DNA from: Halovivax gelatinilyticus
Lineage (GTDB): Archaea > Halobacteriota > Halobacteria > Halobacteriales > Natrialbaceae
Reading direction: 5' to 3'
DNA length: 64,000 nt
NCBI RefSeq assembly: GCF_024300625.1
Contig: NZ_CP101322.1
Location: 3,609,992 to 3,673,991 of the forward strand
The position numbers and the translations under genes are program-made. Shown here piece after piece: positions 33,594 to 42,862 of this stretch. Numbering within the stretch: the stretch's first letter is position 1; each line of letters starts with the position of its first letter. The notes below the pieces were generated by a model that made no database searches, was not told the DNA's origin, and saw only the letters and a program-made list of their open reading frames with translations.

Positions 33594-33815
33594 TCACGTC
33601 CCGGGGATGTCCCGCTGGCTCCACAATCCGCAGTAGATGAACGACGTCCATCCGATCAGCAGTCCGGCAACGATAACCGCGAAGCTCCAGACCGAGGCGA
33701 CGAAGAACAGGTGAATAACGATACCGACGGTAAGTAGCGCCAGGCTCGCCGTGAGCCCCGCGACACCGATACAGTCGTCAGGGGATGGGATGCCGAGGGT
33801 TTCGTACGGTTGCAT
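33594..33815 (-). CDS. Small membrane protein with two helices
   Basis: This 73-residue protein begins MQPYETLGIPSPDDCIGVAG and has two transmembrane segments (LTASLALLTVGIVIHLFFVA and SFAVIVAGLLIGWTSFIYCG). It is in the same direction as the DUF2249 gene and 96 bases upstream of it, so it may be in the same transcript. No family is recognised. Confidence 0.6.
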   Translation of the reverse strand: MQPYETLGIPSPDDCIGVAGLTASLALLTVGIVIHLFFVASVWSFAVIVAGLLIGWTSFIYCGLWSQRDIPGT

Positions 33816-34037
33816 GGGCGTATCGGCCACGAGGAACGGCTAATAGTATTTTTGCACTCCGGTGAACGGTTCGGTAAGAGAGATTCGAATCACCAGCTCG
33901 TTTGGTATCCGCCGGCGTGAGCGCCCACCGGCTGGTGGAACGAGCAACCCTGGTAGCTGGGAATCGGGTGCCGGCTATATCCCAACCACCGTAGAACGTC
34001 ATTCTGGGCGCCACACCGCCCGCAGATCCACATCATC

Positions 34038-34925
34038 ATGGCTCAACACGTCCTCATTCCGGTCGACGGATCGGCTCACGGCTTCGCCGGCCTCGAGTAC
34101 GCCGTCGCGTCGTTTCCCGACGCCACGATCACGGCGGTCTGCGTCGTAAACCCGGCACGAGAACACGTCGTGGAACTCGACTCGCCGCTCTCGTCCCGCG
34201 AAGCGCTCGAAGAGCGAGCAGCGAACATCCTCGAGCGAGCCACCGAGCGCGCAGCGAACGCCGGAGGCGAGTGTCGGACGACGATCGAGACCGGCTCACC
34301 GCACACGGAGATCCTCCGCCTCGCCGTCGAAGAAGACGTCGACCACATCGTGATGGGAAGCCACGGCGAGTCGCCGATCACCCGCCCGTTTCTGGGCCGA
34401 GTCAGCGAGGCCGTCGTCCGGCGATCGCCCGTGTCGACGACGGTCGTCCCCGAGACGCCCGCCGAACTGAGCCGGCGCACCCTCCCCGGCAAGATCCTGC
34501 TCCCGATCGACGGCTCGGAACAGGCCGAGGCGGCCCTCGAATTCGCCGTAAAAACGTTCCCGGACGGCGACCACACCGCACTGCACGTCCTAGCGATGAC
34601 GCTCGATCGGTCGCGGGACACTGTCCGAGGCACGTACCTCGAGGAGGTGCTCGCCGATCTCGAAAATCGCGGCGCGAAGATCCTCTCGTCCGCGACGTCG
34701 CTGGCCGACGAGTTCGGTGTGACGGTAGAGACGGACACCGCGCTCGGGAAACCCGCAGCCGAGATCGTCGCCTACGCGCAGACCCACGAATACGACCAGA
34801 TCGTCATGGGCAGTCACGGCCGATCGATCCGCGAGTTAGGTATCACCGGGTCGATTGCCGAACGGGTCGTTCGTCGGTCGCCGGTGACCGTGACGCTCGT
34901 CGGCGGCCAACCCGACGAAGCGTGA
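34038..34925 (+). CDS. Tandem universal stress protein (UspA, two domains)
   Basis: This 295-residue protein is made of two UspA domains. The first starts HVLIPVDGSAHGFAGLEYAV and ends DHIVMGSHGESPITRPFLGR; the second starts KILLPIDGSEQAEAALEFAV and ends DQIVMGSHGRSIRELGITGS followed by IAERVVRRSPV. Both contain the G-x2-G-x9-G(S/T)-type nucleotide-binding pattern in the C-terminal part, so ATP binding is likely. Tandem Usp proteins are common in haloarchaea. It converges on the PEP synthase gene. Confidence 0.92.
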   Translation: MAQHVLIPVDGSAHGFAGLEYAVASFPDATITAVCVVNPAREHVVELDSPLSSREALEERAANILERATERAANAGGECRTTIETGSPHTEILRLAVEEDVDHIVMGSHGESPITRPFLGRVSEAVVRRSPVSTTVVPETPAELSRRTLPGKILLPIDGSEQAEAALEFAVKTFPDGDHTALHVLAMTLDRSRDTVRGTYLEEVLADLENRGAKILSSATSLADEFGVTVETDTALGKPAAEIVAYAQTHEYDQIVMGSHGRSIRELGITGSIAERVVRRSPVTVTLVGGQPDEA

Positions 34926-34982
34926 ACACCACACGACCCGACGGGCCCCGTATATCGCCAACGGTCGCCCGACGAACCTCGC

Positions 34983-37253
34983 TCACTCGAGTTCAGACAC
35001 CGTAAGCAACGTTTCGACGGCGACGTCTGGCGAGACCGAGATCGAATCGATACCGGCCTCGACGAGGAACGCGACGTACTCCGGAATCGTCGACGGCGCA
35101 TCGCCGCAGATGCCGACCGGGCGGTCGTGCTCGTGGGCCGTTTCGATCAGCGACTCGATCAACCGCAACACCGCGTCGTCGGACTCGTCGAACAGCGGCG
35201 CGAGGTGGTCAGAATTCCGGTCGATGCCCAGGACGAGCTGGGTGAGGTCGTTCGAGCCGATCGAAAAACCGTCGAACCGCTCGGCGAACCGATCCGCGAG
35301 CACGATGTTCGACGGCAATTCCGCCATCACGAAGACGTCCATCGACTCGGTCGACAGGCCGTACTCCGCCATGAGATCGAGCACTCGTTCGCCCTCTTCG
35401 ACCGTGCGACAGAACGGAACCATCACGACGACGTTATCGAGGCCCACGTCGGCTCGCACCTGACGAAGGGCCTCACACTCCAGCCGGAACGCCTCGCGGA
35501 ACTGCTCGTCGTAGTACCGGGAGGCCCCGCGCCAGCCGATCATCGGGTTGTCCTCTTCCGGTTCGTACTTCCAGCCCCCTTCGAGGTTGCGGTACTCGTC
35601 GGTCTTGAAGTCACTGAGCCGGAAGACGACGTCGTTCGGGTAGAACGCCGCGCCGATCTTCGCGATGCCCGTTCGCAACGCGTCGACGAACCGGTCTTGC
35701 TCGCCGCGCTCGATCAGCTCCAGCGGGTGGTAACCGACGTGAGAGGTCACGATGAACTCCTCGCGCGCCAGCCCGACGCCGTCGACGGGGAGGTTCGCGA
35801 GGGCGAACGCTCGGCCAGGGTCGCCGAGTATCAACATGACGTCGGTTTCGGTCTCCGGAAGTTCGTCGACGGCCTCTTCGATCACGTCGAACGCGAGTTC
35901 ACCCTCGTACACGCGTCCGACGTCTGTCGAACAGTCGACGGTCACGGGTTCGCCGGTCCGCAGGTCCGTCGTTGCGGTCCCCGTTCGAACGATCGCGGGG
36001 ATCCCGAGCTCGCGCGAGACGATGGCGGCGTGGGAGGTCTTTCCCCCTCGATCGGTGACGATCGCGCTCGCCTTCTTCATGACCGGAACCCAGTCCGGAT
36101 CGGTCATCTCCGTGACCAGCACGTCGCCCTCCTCGACCTGCTCCATCTGTCGAAGGTCTTCGAGGACCCGCACGGACCCGGTCGCGATGGCGTTTCCGAT
36201 CGCCACGCCCTCCAGCAGTTCGTCCGCGGATTCCGTGAGTCGATACGTTCGAAGAACGGTTTCCTCCGATGCGCCGTGGACGGTCTCGGGTCTGGCCTGG
36301 ACGACGAACAGTCGATCGAGTTCGCCGTCTACGAGCCACTCGATGTCCTGCGGACGGTCGAAGTGTGCTTCGATCCGGGCGGCGTATTCGGTTAACTCGC
36401 GAATCCGGTCGTCGGAGAGCGCGTACGCGTCTCGGCGAGACTCGGGTACCGGTTCGAGTTTGGTTCCACCGTTGCGACGGACCATGCGCTGTGTCTTGGC
36501 CCCGAGTTCCTTCTCGACGATGCCGGTCGTCGGCTTGAAGACGGTGTACCGGTCGGGATCGACGGTACCCTTGACGATCGGCTCGCCGAATCCGTAGGCC
36601 GCCTCGATGACGACGGCCTCCTCGAACCCGGTGTCGGGGTCGATCGTAAAGAGGACGCCCGACGACGCCAGATCGGCTCGCCCCATCTTCTGGACCGCAC
36701 AGGCGAGTTTCACATCGAAGTGATCGAAGTCGTTGTTCTCCCGGTAGACGATCGCTCGATCGGTGAACAGCGAGGCGAAACAGTTCGTTATCGAGTCGAT
36801 CAGTTCCGTCTCGCCCGACACGTTGAGGTACGTTTCCTGCTGGCCTGCGAAGGAGGCGGTCGGGAGATCCTCTGCGGTCGCCGAACTCCTGACGGCGACG
36901 TCGGGATCGTCGATCCCCAACCTGGCTGCGAGTTCGTCGTAGCGTTCGACGATCTGCGATTCGAGGTCGGGCGGCATCGACGCGTCGGTGATCGTCCGTC
37001 TAATCCGCTCTCCGCGTCGACGGAGGTCAGACACGTCATCGACGTCCAGCCCGTCGAGTTGGGACGTGATCGCCTCCTGAATCCCCGTCTGTTCGACGTA
37101 GTAGTCGTACGCGTCGGCCGTCGTCGAAAATCCCGGCAACACCGGCACGTCGAGATCGGCGAGTTCACCCAGGTTGGCGCTCTTTCCGCCCACGACGTTC
37201 GTGTCCTCACCCCGTAGATCCTCTAACCACCGGATAAACGTGCGTTCGGTCAT
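34983..37253 (-). CDS. ppsA: Phosphoenolpyruvate synthase
   Basis: This 756-residue enzyme converts pyruvate and ATP to phosphoenolpyruvate, AMP and phosphate in gluconeogenesis. The N-terminal ATP-binding domain has the signature TNVVGGKSANLGELADLDVP; the phosphohistidine loop is TDRGGKTSHAAIVSRELGIP; the C-terminal PEP-binding domain ends with the Cys motif VGICGDAPS and has SIGSNDLTQLVLGIDR. The start MTERTFIRWLEDLRG gives the standard family N-terminus; upstream codons are excluded. It is a single cytoplasmic gene of housekeeping type. Confidence 0.95.
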   Translation of the reverse strand: MTERTFIRWLEDLRGEDTNVVGGKSANLGELADLDVPVLPGFSTTADAYDYYVEQTGIQEAITSQLDGLDVDDVSDLRRRGERIRRTITDASMPPDLESQIVERYDELAARLGIDDPDVAVRSSATAEDLPTASFAGQQETYLNVSGETELIDSITNCFASLFTDRAIVYRENNDFDHFDVKLACAVQKMGRADLASSGVLFTIDPDTGFEEAVVIEAAYGFGEPIVKGTVDPDRYTVFKPTTGIVEKELGAKTQRMVRRNGGTKLEPVPESRRDAYALSDDRIRELTEYAARIEAHFDRPQDIEWLVDGELDRLFVVQARPETVHGASEETVLRTYRLTESADELLEGVAIGNAIATGSVRVLEDLRQMEQVEEGDVLVTEMTDPDWVPVMKKASAIVTDRGGKTSHAAIVSRELGIPAIVRTGTATTDLRTGEPVTVDCSTDVGRVYEGELAFDVIEEAVDELPETETDVMLILGDPGRAFALANLPVDGVGLAREEFIVTSHVGYHPLELIERGEQDRFVDALRTGIAKIGAAFYPNDVVFRLSDFKTDEYRNLEGGWKYEPEEDNPMIGWRGASRYYDEQFREAFRLECEALRQVRADVGLDNVVVMVPFCRTVEEGERVLDLMAEYGLSTESMDVFVMAELPSNIVLADRFAERFDGFSIGSNDLTQLVLGIDRNSDHLAPLFDESDDAVLRLIESLIETAHEHDRPVGICGDAPSTIPEYVAFLVEAGIDSISVSPDVAVETLLTVSELE

Positions 37254-37528
37254 CGGCACTGGCCCGCACCACGCGGACGGTGATAAAACACCGACAGGAA
37301 CCGTCACCGTCAGATCCGACCCCACGGCACGCAATTCGGCAGAACGAGACGCCGTCAAATACGGGTCGGATCGAACCGGATCTCCGTCGTGAAAGTAATC
37401 GGGGGGTGTCGACAGCCGGGCGTGCGAGCCCGTTCCGTCGTTCGATGATTCGATCGAAGCAGTGACGAGACCCGGAGAATATCACCGCTGCCCGGGTTGC
37501 GAAAGCCGCGTGGGTTGTACCTGGTGTG

Positions 37529-38626
37529 ATGACCGACGACGTGTTCTCCCCACTCGAGATCCGAGAGACGACGATTCGAAACCGGTTCACCGTGTCCCCG
37601 ATGTGTCAGTACTCCGTCGACGAACGGGATGGGCTGGCGACCGACTGGCACCGCGTCCACCTCGGCTCGCGCGCCGTCGGCGGCGCCGGCATCGTCTTCA
37701 CCGAAGCCACCGCCGTCGAAGAACGCGGGCGCATCTCCCCCGAAGACCTCGGCATCTGGAGCGACGACCACCGCGATGCGCTCGCCCCCATCGCCTCGTT
37801 CATCGACTCTCACGGTGCGACGCCGGGAATCCAACTCGCACACGCCGGCCGAAAGGCATCGAAGACCCGGCCCTGGGAGGGTAATGAACCCCTCCAGCCC
37901 GGCGACGGCGGCTGGGAAACGGTGGCGCCGAGCGACGTTCCGTATCCGTACGATGGCGACCCGCCAGTGACGACGCGCCTCGACGCCGACGGGATCGCCG
38001 ACGTCGTCGAATCGTTTCGCGCGGGGGCACGCCGCGCACGAGAAGCCGGCTTCGAGATCGCGGAAGTCCACGCGGCCCACGGCTATCTCCTCCACGAGTT
38101 TCTCTCACCGGTCACGAATCACCGCGACGACGAGTACGGCGGCAGCTTCCACAATCGCACCCGGATCCTCCGCGAGATTACCGACGCCGTTCGCGACGAG
38201 ATGGGCGAGGACCGCCCAGTGTTCGTCCGGATCTCCGCGACCGACTGGCTCGACGACCGAGACTCGTGGGATATCGAGCAGTCCATTCGACTCGCAGACG
38301 ACCTCTACGACGCCGGTGCCGACCTCATCGACGTCTCTTCGGGCGGCATCCACCCGGACCAGGACGTCGAGTGGATCGGACCGAACTACCAGCTCCGATT
38401 CGCCGAACGCATCCGAAACGAGTCCGAAAGCGACGTCACGGTCGCCACCGTCGGCGGCATCACGGCCGCCGAACAGGCCGACGCGATTATTCGAAACGAC
38501 CGCGCAGACCTGGCCGTCATCGGCCGGACGTTTCTCAACGATCCCTACTTCCCGCTCCACGCCGCCGGTCAACTCGGCCGTGAGGACGCCGTCGACGTCC
38601 CGGTCCAGTACCAGCACGGATTCTAA
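37529..38626 (+). CDS. NADH:flavin oxidoreductase, Old Yellow Enzyme family (YqjM-like)
   Basis: This 365-residue FMN enzyme has the OYE start FSPLEIRETTIRNRFTVSPM with CQYS next (the Cys of the thermophilic-like class), LAHAGRKAS (FMN/ligand His region), and the catalytic FEIAEVHAAHGYLLHEFLSP with GGSFHNRTR. It reduces activated alkenes with NAD(P)H. The GTG just upstream is less likely than the ATG at 37529. It is divergent from PEP synthase with about 275 bases between. Confidence 0.92.
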   Translation: MTDDVFSPLEIRETTIRNRFTVSPMCQYSVDERDGLATDWHRVHLGSRAVGGAGIVFTEATAVEERGRISPEDLGIWSDDHRDALAPIASFIDSHGATPGIQLAHAGRKASKTRPWEGNEPLQPGDGGWETVAPSDVPYPYDGDPPVTTRLDADGIADVVESFRAGARRAREAGFEIAEVHAAHGYLLHEFLSPVTNHRDDEYGGSFHNRTRILREITDAVRDEMGEDRPVFVRISATDWLDDRDSWDIEQSIRLADDLYDAGADLIDVSSGGIHPDQDVEWIGPNYQLRFAERIRNESESDVTVATVGGITAAEQADAIIRNDRADLAVIGRTFLNDPYFPLHAAGQLGREDAVDVPVQYQHGF

Positions 38627-38736
38627 TTCCGCACGTCCTCAGTTTTGGCTGTTGACCGAACGATCGGTTGCTGTCAGAAACGATCCGAACGGTCATCGCT
38701 CGGCTACCATCGTCGAACCGACAACGTAGATCGGAG

Positions 38737-38883
38737 TCAGTAGCCGAGAACGCGGAGTACGACCCCGAGGATGACGCCGGAAAGGCCGACGATGATCCCG
38801 AGGCCAGGAATAACGGGAATCGGAAGGAGACCGATCCCGAGGATGATTGCGAGTACGATCACAACTGTCGAGATTCGAACCAT
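38737..38883 (-). CDS. 48-residue glycine- and isoleucine-rich membrane peptide
   Basis: A small ORF reads MVRISTVVIVLAIILGIGLL followed by PIPVIPGLGIIVGLSGVILG and a short basic end, VVLRVLGY. It has an unbroken hydrophobic core with two putative helices separated by PIPVIPG, and a haloarchaeal third-base bias (mostly C and G). It stands alone in the 430 bases between two real genes. I do not recognise a family; such small membrane proteins are commonly missed. Confidence 0.6.
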   Translation of the reverse strand: MVRISTVVIVLAIILGIGLLPIPVIPGLGIIVGLSGVILGVVLRVLGY

Positions 38884-39057
38884 AGACTATACCCTCGACA
38901 CCGAGCCAAAGCATACCTGCTTGCTCCCTACACGGAACACCGATCGCAGGCAAAATAAACGAGAGCTGGATAGTCAGCGCGTGACGACAGTGCAATATCT
39001 TCACTCGATGAGTGAGACGGCTTTTTCGACGAGGCGGACGAGACCGCGACCGCGAGA

Positions 39058-39696
39058 CTACGACGACGGTTCGCCCAGTAGGGCCTCAGCCATCCGTTCA
39101 GCGACGTACGCGACGGCGTTCGCGACGTGGAGAACGACGATCAGGGCAATGAGCCCGACCGCGAGCGCACCCAGCGCCTCCGGAAGCGAGTCGATCGACC
39201 AGACGACCGGATCATCGTTCAGCTCGCCGAACTCGACGGACGTGGGATATCGTATCGGCGCCGCGAGCAGTTGAACGGCGCTCACGAACGCGAACACCAC
39301 CAAGAATCCGACGACGCCAATGAGGAACTTTAGCTGGACGAACCCGACGGCACGCCAGGTCGACGCCGCGTCGAGGTAGCTCCTGAGACCCGCGAACCGG
39401 CCGTCGGGCCGACTTATATCGTCGTACGCCGAGAGATCGACCCCGAGCAAGACGTTCGCGAGCGCCCGCTCGAAGCCGGCGACAGCCCTGAGACCGAAGA
39501 GAGTCGCGACGAGAATCACGATCCCAATCCCGACGACGAACAGTAAGAGCCCGAGCACGAGGCCGAACGTCAGGACGAACGCGTACAAGAACCCGAGCGG
39601 AACCGCGAGCAGGAGGTACAACAGGTTCTTGTACGTCTGGAGCTGGATGGGCGGCCCAAAGAGCGTGGCGACCGAATTCGATTCGGAACTGACCAT
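39058..39696 (-). CDS. Putative sensor-domain membrane protein
   Basis: This 212-residue protein resembles the 'putative sensor' domain found in front of histidine kinases, here without a kinase. It has two N-terminal helices (YLLLAVPLGFLYAFVLTFGL and LGLLLFVVGIGIVILVATLF), a middle polar part around GRFAGLRSYLDAASTWRAVG, and two C-terminal helices (FLIGVVGFLVVFAFVSAVQL and ALGALAVGLIALIVVLHVAN). Membrane location is clear; ligand and partner are not. I chose the start MVSSESNS. Confidence 0.75.
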   Translation of the reverse strand: MVSSESNSVATLFGPPIQLQTYKNLLYLLLAVPLGFLYAFVLTFGLVLGLLLFVVGIGIVILVATLFGLRAVAGFERALANVLLGVDLSAYDDISRPDGRFAGLRSYLDAASTWRAVGFVQLKFLIGVVGFLVVFAFVSAVQLLAAPIRYPTSVEFGELNDDPVVWSIDSLPEALGALAVGLIALIVVLHVANAVAYVAERMAEALLGEPSS

Positions 39697-39851
39697 GCGC
39701 GAAATTACTGACAGAAGGACATAAATGTGAATCAAAACGTCCAATCCGTTACGACGTTCCCCAGCGGTTGGACGATCCGTACGGTCGAGAAGTAGTCACG
39801 GACGAGCATGCGTGAAACGCGCGAATGCGTGGGAAAGACACGGGATTACAG

Positions 39852-41561
39852 CTAAACGGGTCCGGTTTCCCCGCTCGCCGAGCGGATCGCTTTGACGGAC
39901 ACCGTTACCGATCCATCGAACGAATCGATCGAGAGCGTTCCGGCGATATCGCACGCACCAGACGGGAACCCGACGGATTCGACCACGTCACCGTTCCAAT
40001 CGATGAACGTGACACCGGCTCCCTGGCCAGGTATCCCTTTCCAGTGACTGTCGTCGCTGCCGAACCACTCCGCCGACACGATATCCACGTTCTCGATGAG
40101 AACAATCGGTTCGTCGTGACCCGAACCGTACGGGCCGAACCGGTCGAAATCCTCGACGAGCCCCGGTGTGAGAGTCGTCGGTTCGACTGTCGCGTCCACG
40201 TCGATCGAGGGTCGAAGATCTGCGGGATCGTACCGCGTTCGCAGCGTTTCGGTCAGTCGGCGTTTGAACGGGGCGAGGTTCGCTTCACTGACTCTGAACC
40301 CGGCCGCACCCGGATGCCCCCAGTACGTTTCGAGCAACTCGTCGCACGCCTCGTACAGTTCAAGGAGATCGATATCCGGCGCAGTGCGACCACCGCCTCT
40401 GTACCCCGTATCCGATCGGCGATACGTGATGACGGGTCGTTGCCACCGACTCGATACTTCGCTCATCGGGCCACCCCCGACGTACTGATCTGTCTCAACG
40501 AACACCACGTCAACGCTCGATGGATCGAGTTGCTCGTCGATACAGGCTTCGAGATGCGCGAGGCGCTCTGCTCGTTGCCGCCGTCGATCAGCCCGGTAGC
40601 CCTCGAGTCGATCAATGAGTTCCTCAATCTCACCAGCATCCTCTGCCAGCAACAATTCAAGCATCAACTCGCCAGACTCCGCCTCTTGAGCCGCGTTCAA
40701 CAACGGCACCAGCGACCAGCCAATGTCTCGCATCGACTCGACACCGCAGTGATCGACCGTCTGGTCCAGTCCCGGAAGATCGCTCTCTGAAAGCCGAGAG
40801 AATCCTTCTCGAACGATTGCTCGATTCTCGACCGTCAACGGCATGTAATCACCGAGCGTCGCCACCGCGGCCAACGGTAACGCCATCTCGTGATACTCAG
40901 CGATTCGAAGCGGCGCACGCGCTTCCACGAACGCCTGCCCAACCTTCCACGCGAGCGCACCCGCCGCGAGATCCAGATTCGGATACTCACTATCAGCACG
41001 ACGCGGATTCACACACGCAGACGCCGCAGGGAGCGTCGCCTCCGGATCGTGATGGTCGATCACGACGACATCCATCCCTGCATCGATCGCCTGGTCGATC
41101 GGATCGTGCGCCGTCGTCCCGCAATCAACCAGAACGAGCAACTCGACACCCTCCGAAACGAGCTCGGCCACGTGCTCCTCGCTCACGCCGTATCCGTCCC
41201 ACTTCTCAGGAGCACGAGACACAGGCGACACACCCAGGTCCTCGAATACCGATGTGAGAATCGCCGATCCGGTAATTCCATCGACGTCTCGGTCACTAAA
41301 CACCGCCACGAACTCGTCTCGCTCAACAGCCGCGTCCAGGCGAGAAACGATCGCGTCGATATCCGGTAACTGCGCAGGCGAATGAATCGCCTCCACCGCC
41401 GGGTCGAGCGCCCGCTCAGCCTCAACCGGATCCGTGTACCCGCGACTAACTAGAACCGACGCCAACACCGAAGAACAGTCCAACGACTCGGCCAGCGACT
41501 CAACTGTCCCGGGATCGAACTCCGGTTCAACCCACTCCGGTTCAACAGGCACCTCAACCAT
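39852..41561 (-). CDS. DHH-family phosphoesterase, RecJ-like single-strand nuclease
   Basis: This 569-residue protein is of the archaeal RecJ/GAN type. It shows FVAVFSDRDVDGITGSAILT (motif I DxD), LVLVDCGTTAHDP (motif II), the DHH motif MDVVVIDHHDPEATLPAASA, and the C-terminal DHHA1 glycine motif YWGHPGAAGFRVSEANLAPF. Such enzymes trim 5' ends of single-stranded DNA in repair or replication, together with GINS in some archaea. It is the last ordinary chromosomal gene before the accessory island; its 5' end abuts repeat A. Confidence 0.88.
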   Translation of the reverse strand: MVEVPVEPEWVEPEFDPGTVESLAESLDCSSVLASVLVSRGYTDPVEAERALDPAVEAIHSPAQLPDIDAIVSRLDAAVERDEFVAVFSDRDVDGITGSAILTSVFEDLGVSPVSRAPEKWDGYGVSEEHVAELVSEGVELLVLVDCGTTAHDPIDQAIDAGMDVVVIDHHDPEATLPAASACVNPRRADSEYPNLDLAAGALAWKVGQAFVEARAPLRIAEYHEMALPLAAVATLGDYMPLTVENRAIVREGFSRLSESDLPGLDQTVDHCGVESMRDIGWSLVPLLNAAQEAESGELMLELLLAEDAGEIEELIDRLEGYRADRRRQRAERLAHLEACIDEQLDPSSVDVVFVETDQYVGGGPMSEVSSRWQRPVITYRRSDTGYRGGGRTAPDIDLLELYEACDELLETYWGHPGAAGFRVSEANLAPFKRRLTETLRTRYDPADLRPSIDVDATVEPTTLTPGLVEDFDRFGPYGSGHDEPIVLIENVDIVSAEWFGSDDSHWKGIPGQGAGVTFIDWNGDVVESVGFPSGACDIAGTLSIDSFDGSVTVSVKAIRSASGETGPV

Positions 41562-41643
41562 CTACGACAACAACTCGTCACTACAACTATATAATTGATG
41601 TAGCAACCCACCACGGCGGCCAGCAGCGCAGAAACGACTCAAT

Positions 41644-41776
41644 GGCACTGTTGAAATGCTTGACCGGTGATGGATTCTAACGGCCGTGCTGAATACAGAG
41701 CGCGACTGGCCCACGAAATCTAGCTCAATTTGCGTGAGCGGTGACCGCTCAGTACAGGGCATTTAGTTATAGGACT
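41644..41776. repeat. Repeat A, copy 1 (element end)
   Basis: About 130 bases that align over their whole length with 51743-51872. The common frame starts with CTGTTGAA, passes through TGCTGAATACAGAGCGCGAC at 41687 and ends near ATTTAGTTATAGG. It carries the start of a small spurious reading frame on the minus strand that recurs in the other copy. The outer CTGTTGAA matches the outer end of repeat B in reverse (TTCAACAAG), as inverted ends would. Confidence 0.65.
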
Positions 41777-41850
41777 GACCTATAAATTTCTCTGAAATTG
41801 AAAGGCCGGCCGCCGAACGGGTCGCTTATTTTTCACAATGAATATGTAAA

Positions 41851-42249
41851 CTAGCGTTTAGGATTACTAGGGGCAAAGGGCATCCCTTGTTGATTTGCGC
41901 GGGGTGTTGCAGTATCGTTGTGTGAATTTTCAACATGGCTTCTGTAGTTAGATCCGGACCCCTTTTTCGTTTCCACATATCGTACATGTTCAAATTTCTT
42001 CAGATCTACCCAAAGGTATTGAACTGATCCCGAAGATGATTTTGTCATCTTATATACTTTTACATATCCCTTCCCTATAGCGCCCTCATTAACTTTAATA
42101 TCCGAGTCAATTCGAGTGATCCGAACATTATCAGGTAGCTTTGGTAGTTCCTCCTTGAGCTCCCCCCATACAGTTTTGAAACCAGTAGTTTTCTTCTGGA
42201 GAGGTATGACAAATCCGCCACCTTGTTGAATTGACTTGATCTTCGCCAT
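41851..42249 (-). CDS. Cargo gene of element 1: basic 132-residue protein
   Basis: This 132-residue Lys/Gly-rich protein, starting MAKIKSIQQGGGFVIPLQKK, has AT-rich codons unlike the flanking genes, and a basic, low-acid composition unusual for a haloarchaeon. The TATA-like AGTTTATATG at 42274-42283 is spaced 25-34 bases from the ATG at 42249, so this start is preferred over one 27 bases upstream at 42276. No family is recognised. It lies between repeat A copy 1 and repeat B copy 1, so it travels as cargo of that element. Confidence 0.6.
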   Translation of the reverse strand: MAKIKSIQQGGGFVIPLQKKTTGFKTVWGELKEELPKLPDNVRITRIDSDIKVNEGAIGKGYVKVYKMTKSSSGSVQYLWVDLKKFEHVRYVETKKGSGSNYRSHVENSHNDTATPRANQQGMPFAPSNPKR

Positions 42250-42273
42250 ACCCCAGTGTTCGAAAGGAAATGA

Positions 42274-42283
42274 CATATAAACT
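42274..42283 (-). promoter_or_regulatory. TATA-like box for the element 1 cargo gene
   Basis: AGTTTATATG, read on the minus strand, sits 25-34 nt before the ATG at 42249, the leaderless-promoter position. It overlaps the alternative ATG at 42276, which it makes less likely. Confidence 0.5.
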
Positions 42284-42392
42284 AGGTAATTTTTTACGTG
42301 GTTGATAATTAGTCTATACCATATTATCTCTAACAATACCCGATCTTTTTCATTTTCTCGGTGATAGAACGACTGCTGGTTAATACGTAAAT

Positions 42393-42477
42393 CTACTGAA
42401 CGGCTGATTCATTAGCTTCAATGTGAAACAAGCGAAGCTATCGTGCTGAATTATCCTCTATATTCAACAAGCGAGGC
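42393..42477. repeat. Repeat B, copy 1 (element end)
   Basis: About 85 bases that align with 52135-52217 without large gaps: CTACTGAACGGCTGATTCAT at the inner side, then ATGTGAAACAAGCGAAG, then CGTGCTGAATTATCCTCTAT and TTCAACAAGCG. It is the right end of element 1. Confidence 0.65.
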
Positions 42478-42561
42478 GTATCAATCTCAGAGGGGTTCAA
42501 CGGAAGGAGATTCGATCTACACTACGACAGCGAGTTCCGGTTTGTGGCACACCCCAAGGAA

Positions 42562-42837
42562 TCAGATGTCACCGATCAGCCTGGCTTGTGCAACGATCAA
42601 CTCCGCGTTCTCTTCGGCGAACTCCTCGCCGCGCTCTTCAGCGACCGTATCGATCACTCGTTGTTCCTCGGGAGTACGATCCGGTTCCTCCCACTCATAC
42701 CATCGAATTAATGACAGAGTATCTTAAAATCCGGGGCAAGGGTAGTATTCGCAGTCCGCCTGCATCTCCAGCGACTTTTCTTCGTACTCAGTCAAACGAT
42801 TCCGAGACGGAAAGCAAGTCAAAAGTCGCGCCTCGAC
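42562..42837 (-). pseudogene. Decayed small gene with internal TAA
   Basis: On the minus strand a haloarchaeal-like reading, VEARLLTCFPSRNRLTEYEE, then LEMQADCEYYPCPGF, is broken by a TAA at 42724-42726 and goes on in the same frame as WYEWEEPDRTPEEQRVIDTV, then AEERGEEFAEENAELIVAQA to a TGA at 42562-42564. The second half has strong acidic, GC-third codon usage. No start codon for the second half and a stop in the middle indicate a remnant. The family is not recognised. Confidence 0.4.
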
Positions 42838-42862
42838 CGGTTCTCGAAATAGGGACTCGGCG

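Noticed and set aside
35127..36395. 422-codon open frame on the + strand opposite PEP synthase
   Set aside because: Antisense to conserved active-site regions of ppsA.
41562..41762. Small - strand reading recurring at 51632-51835 as if a conserved small protein
   Set aside because: Both copies lie in repeat A; the similarity is explained by the shared repeat DNA, and neither has a promoter or complete overlap.
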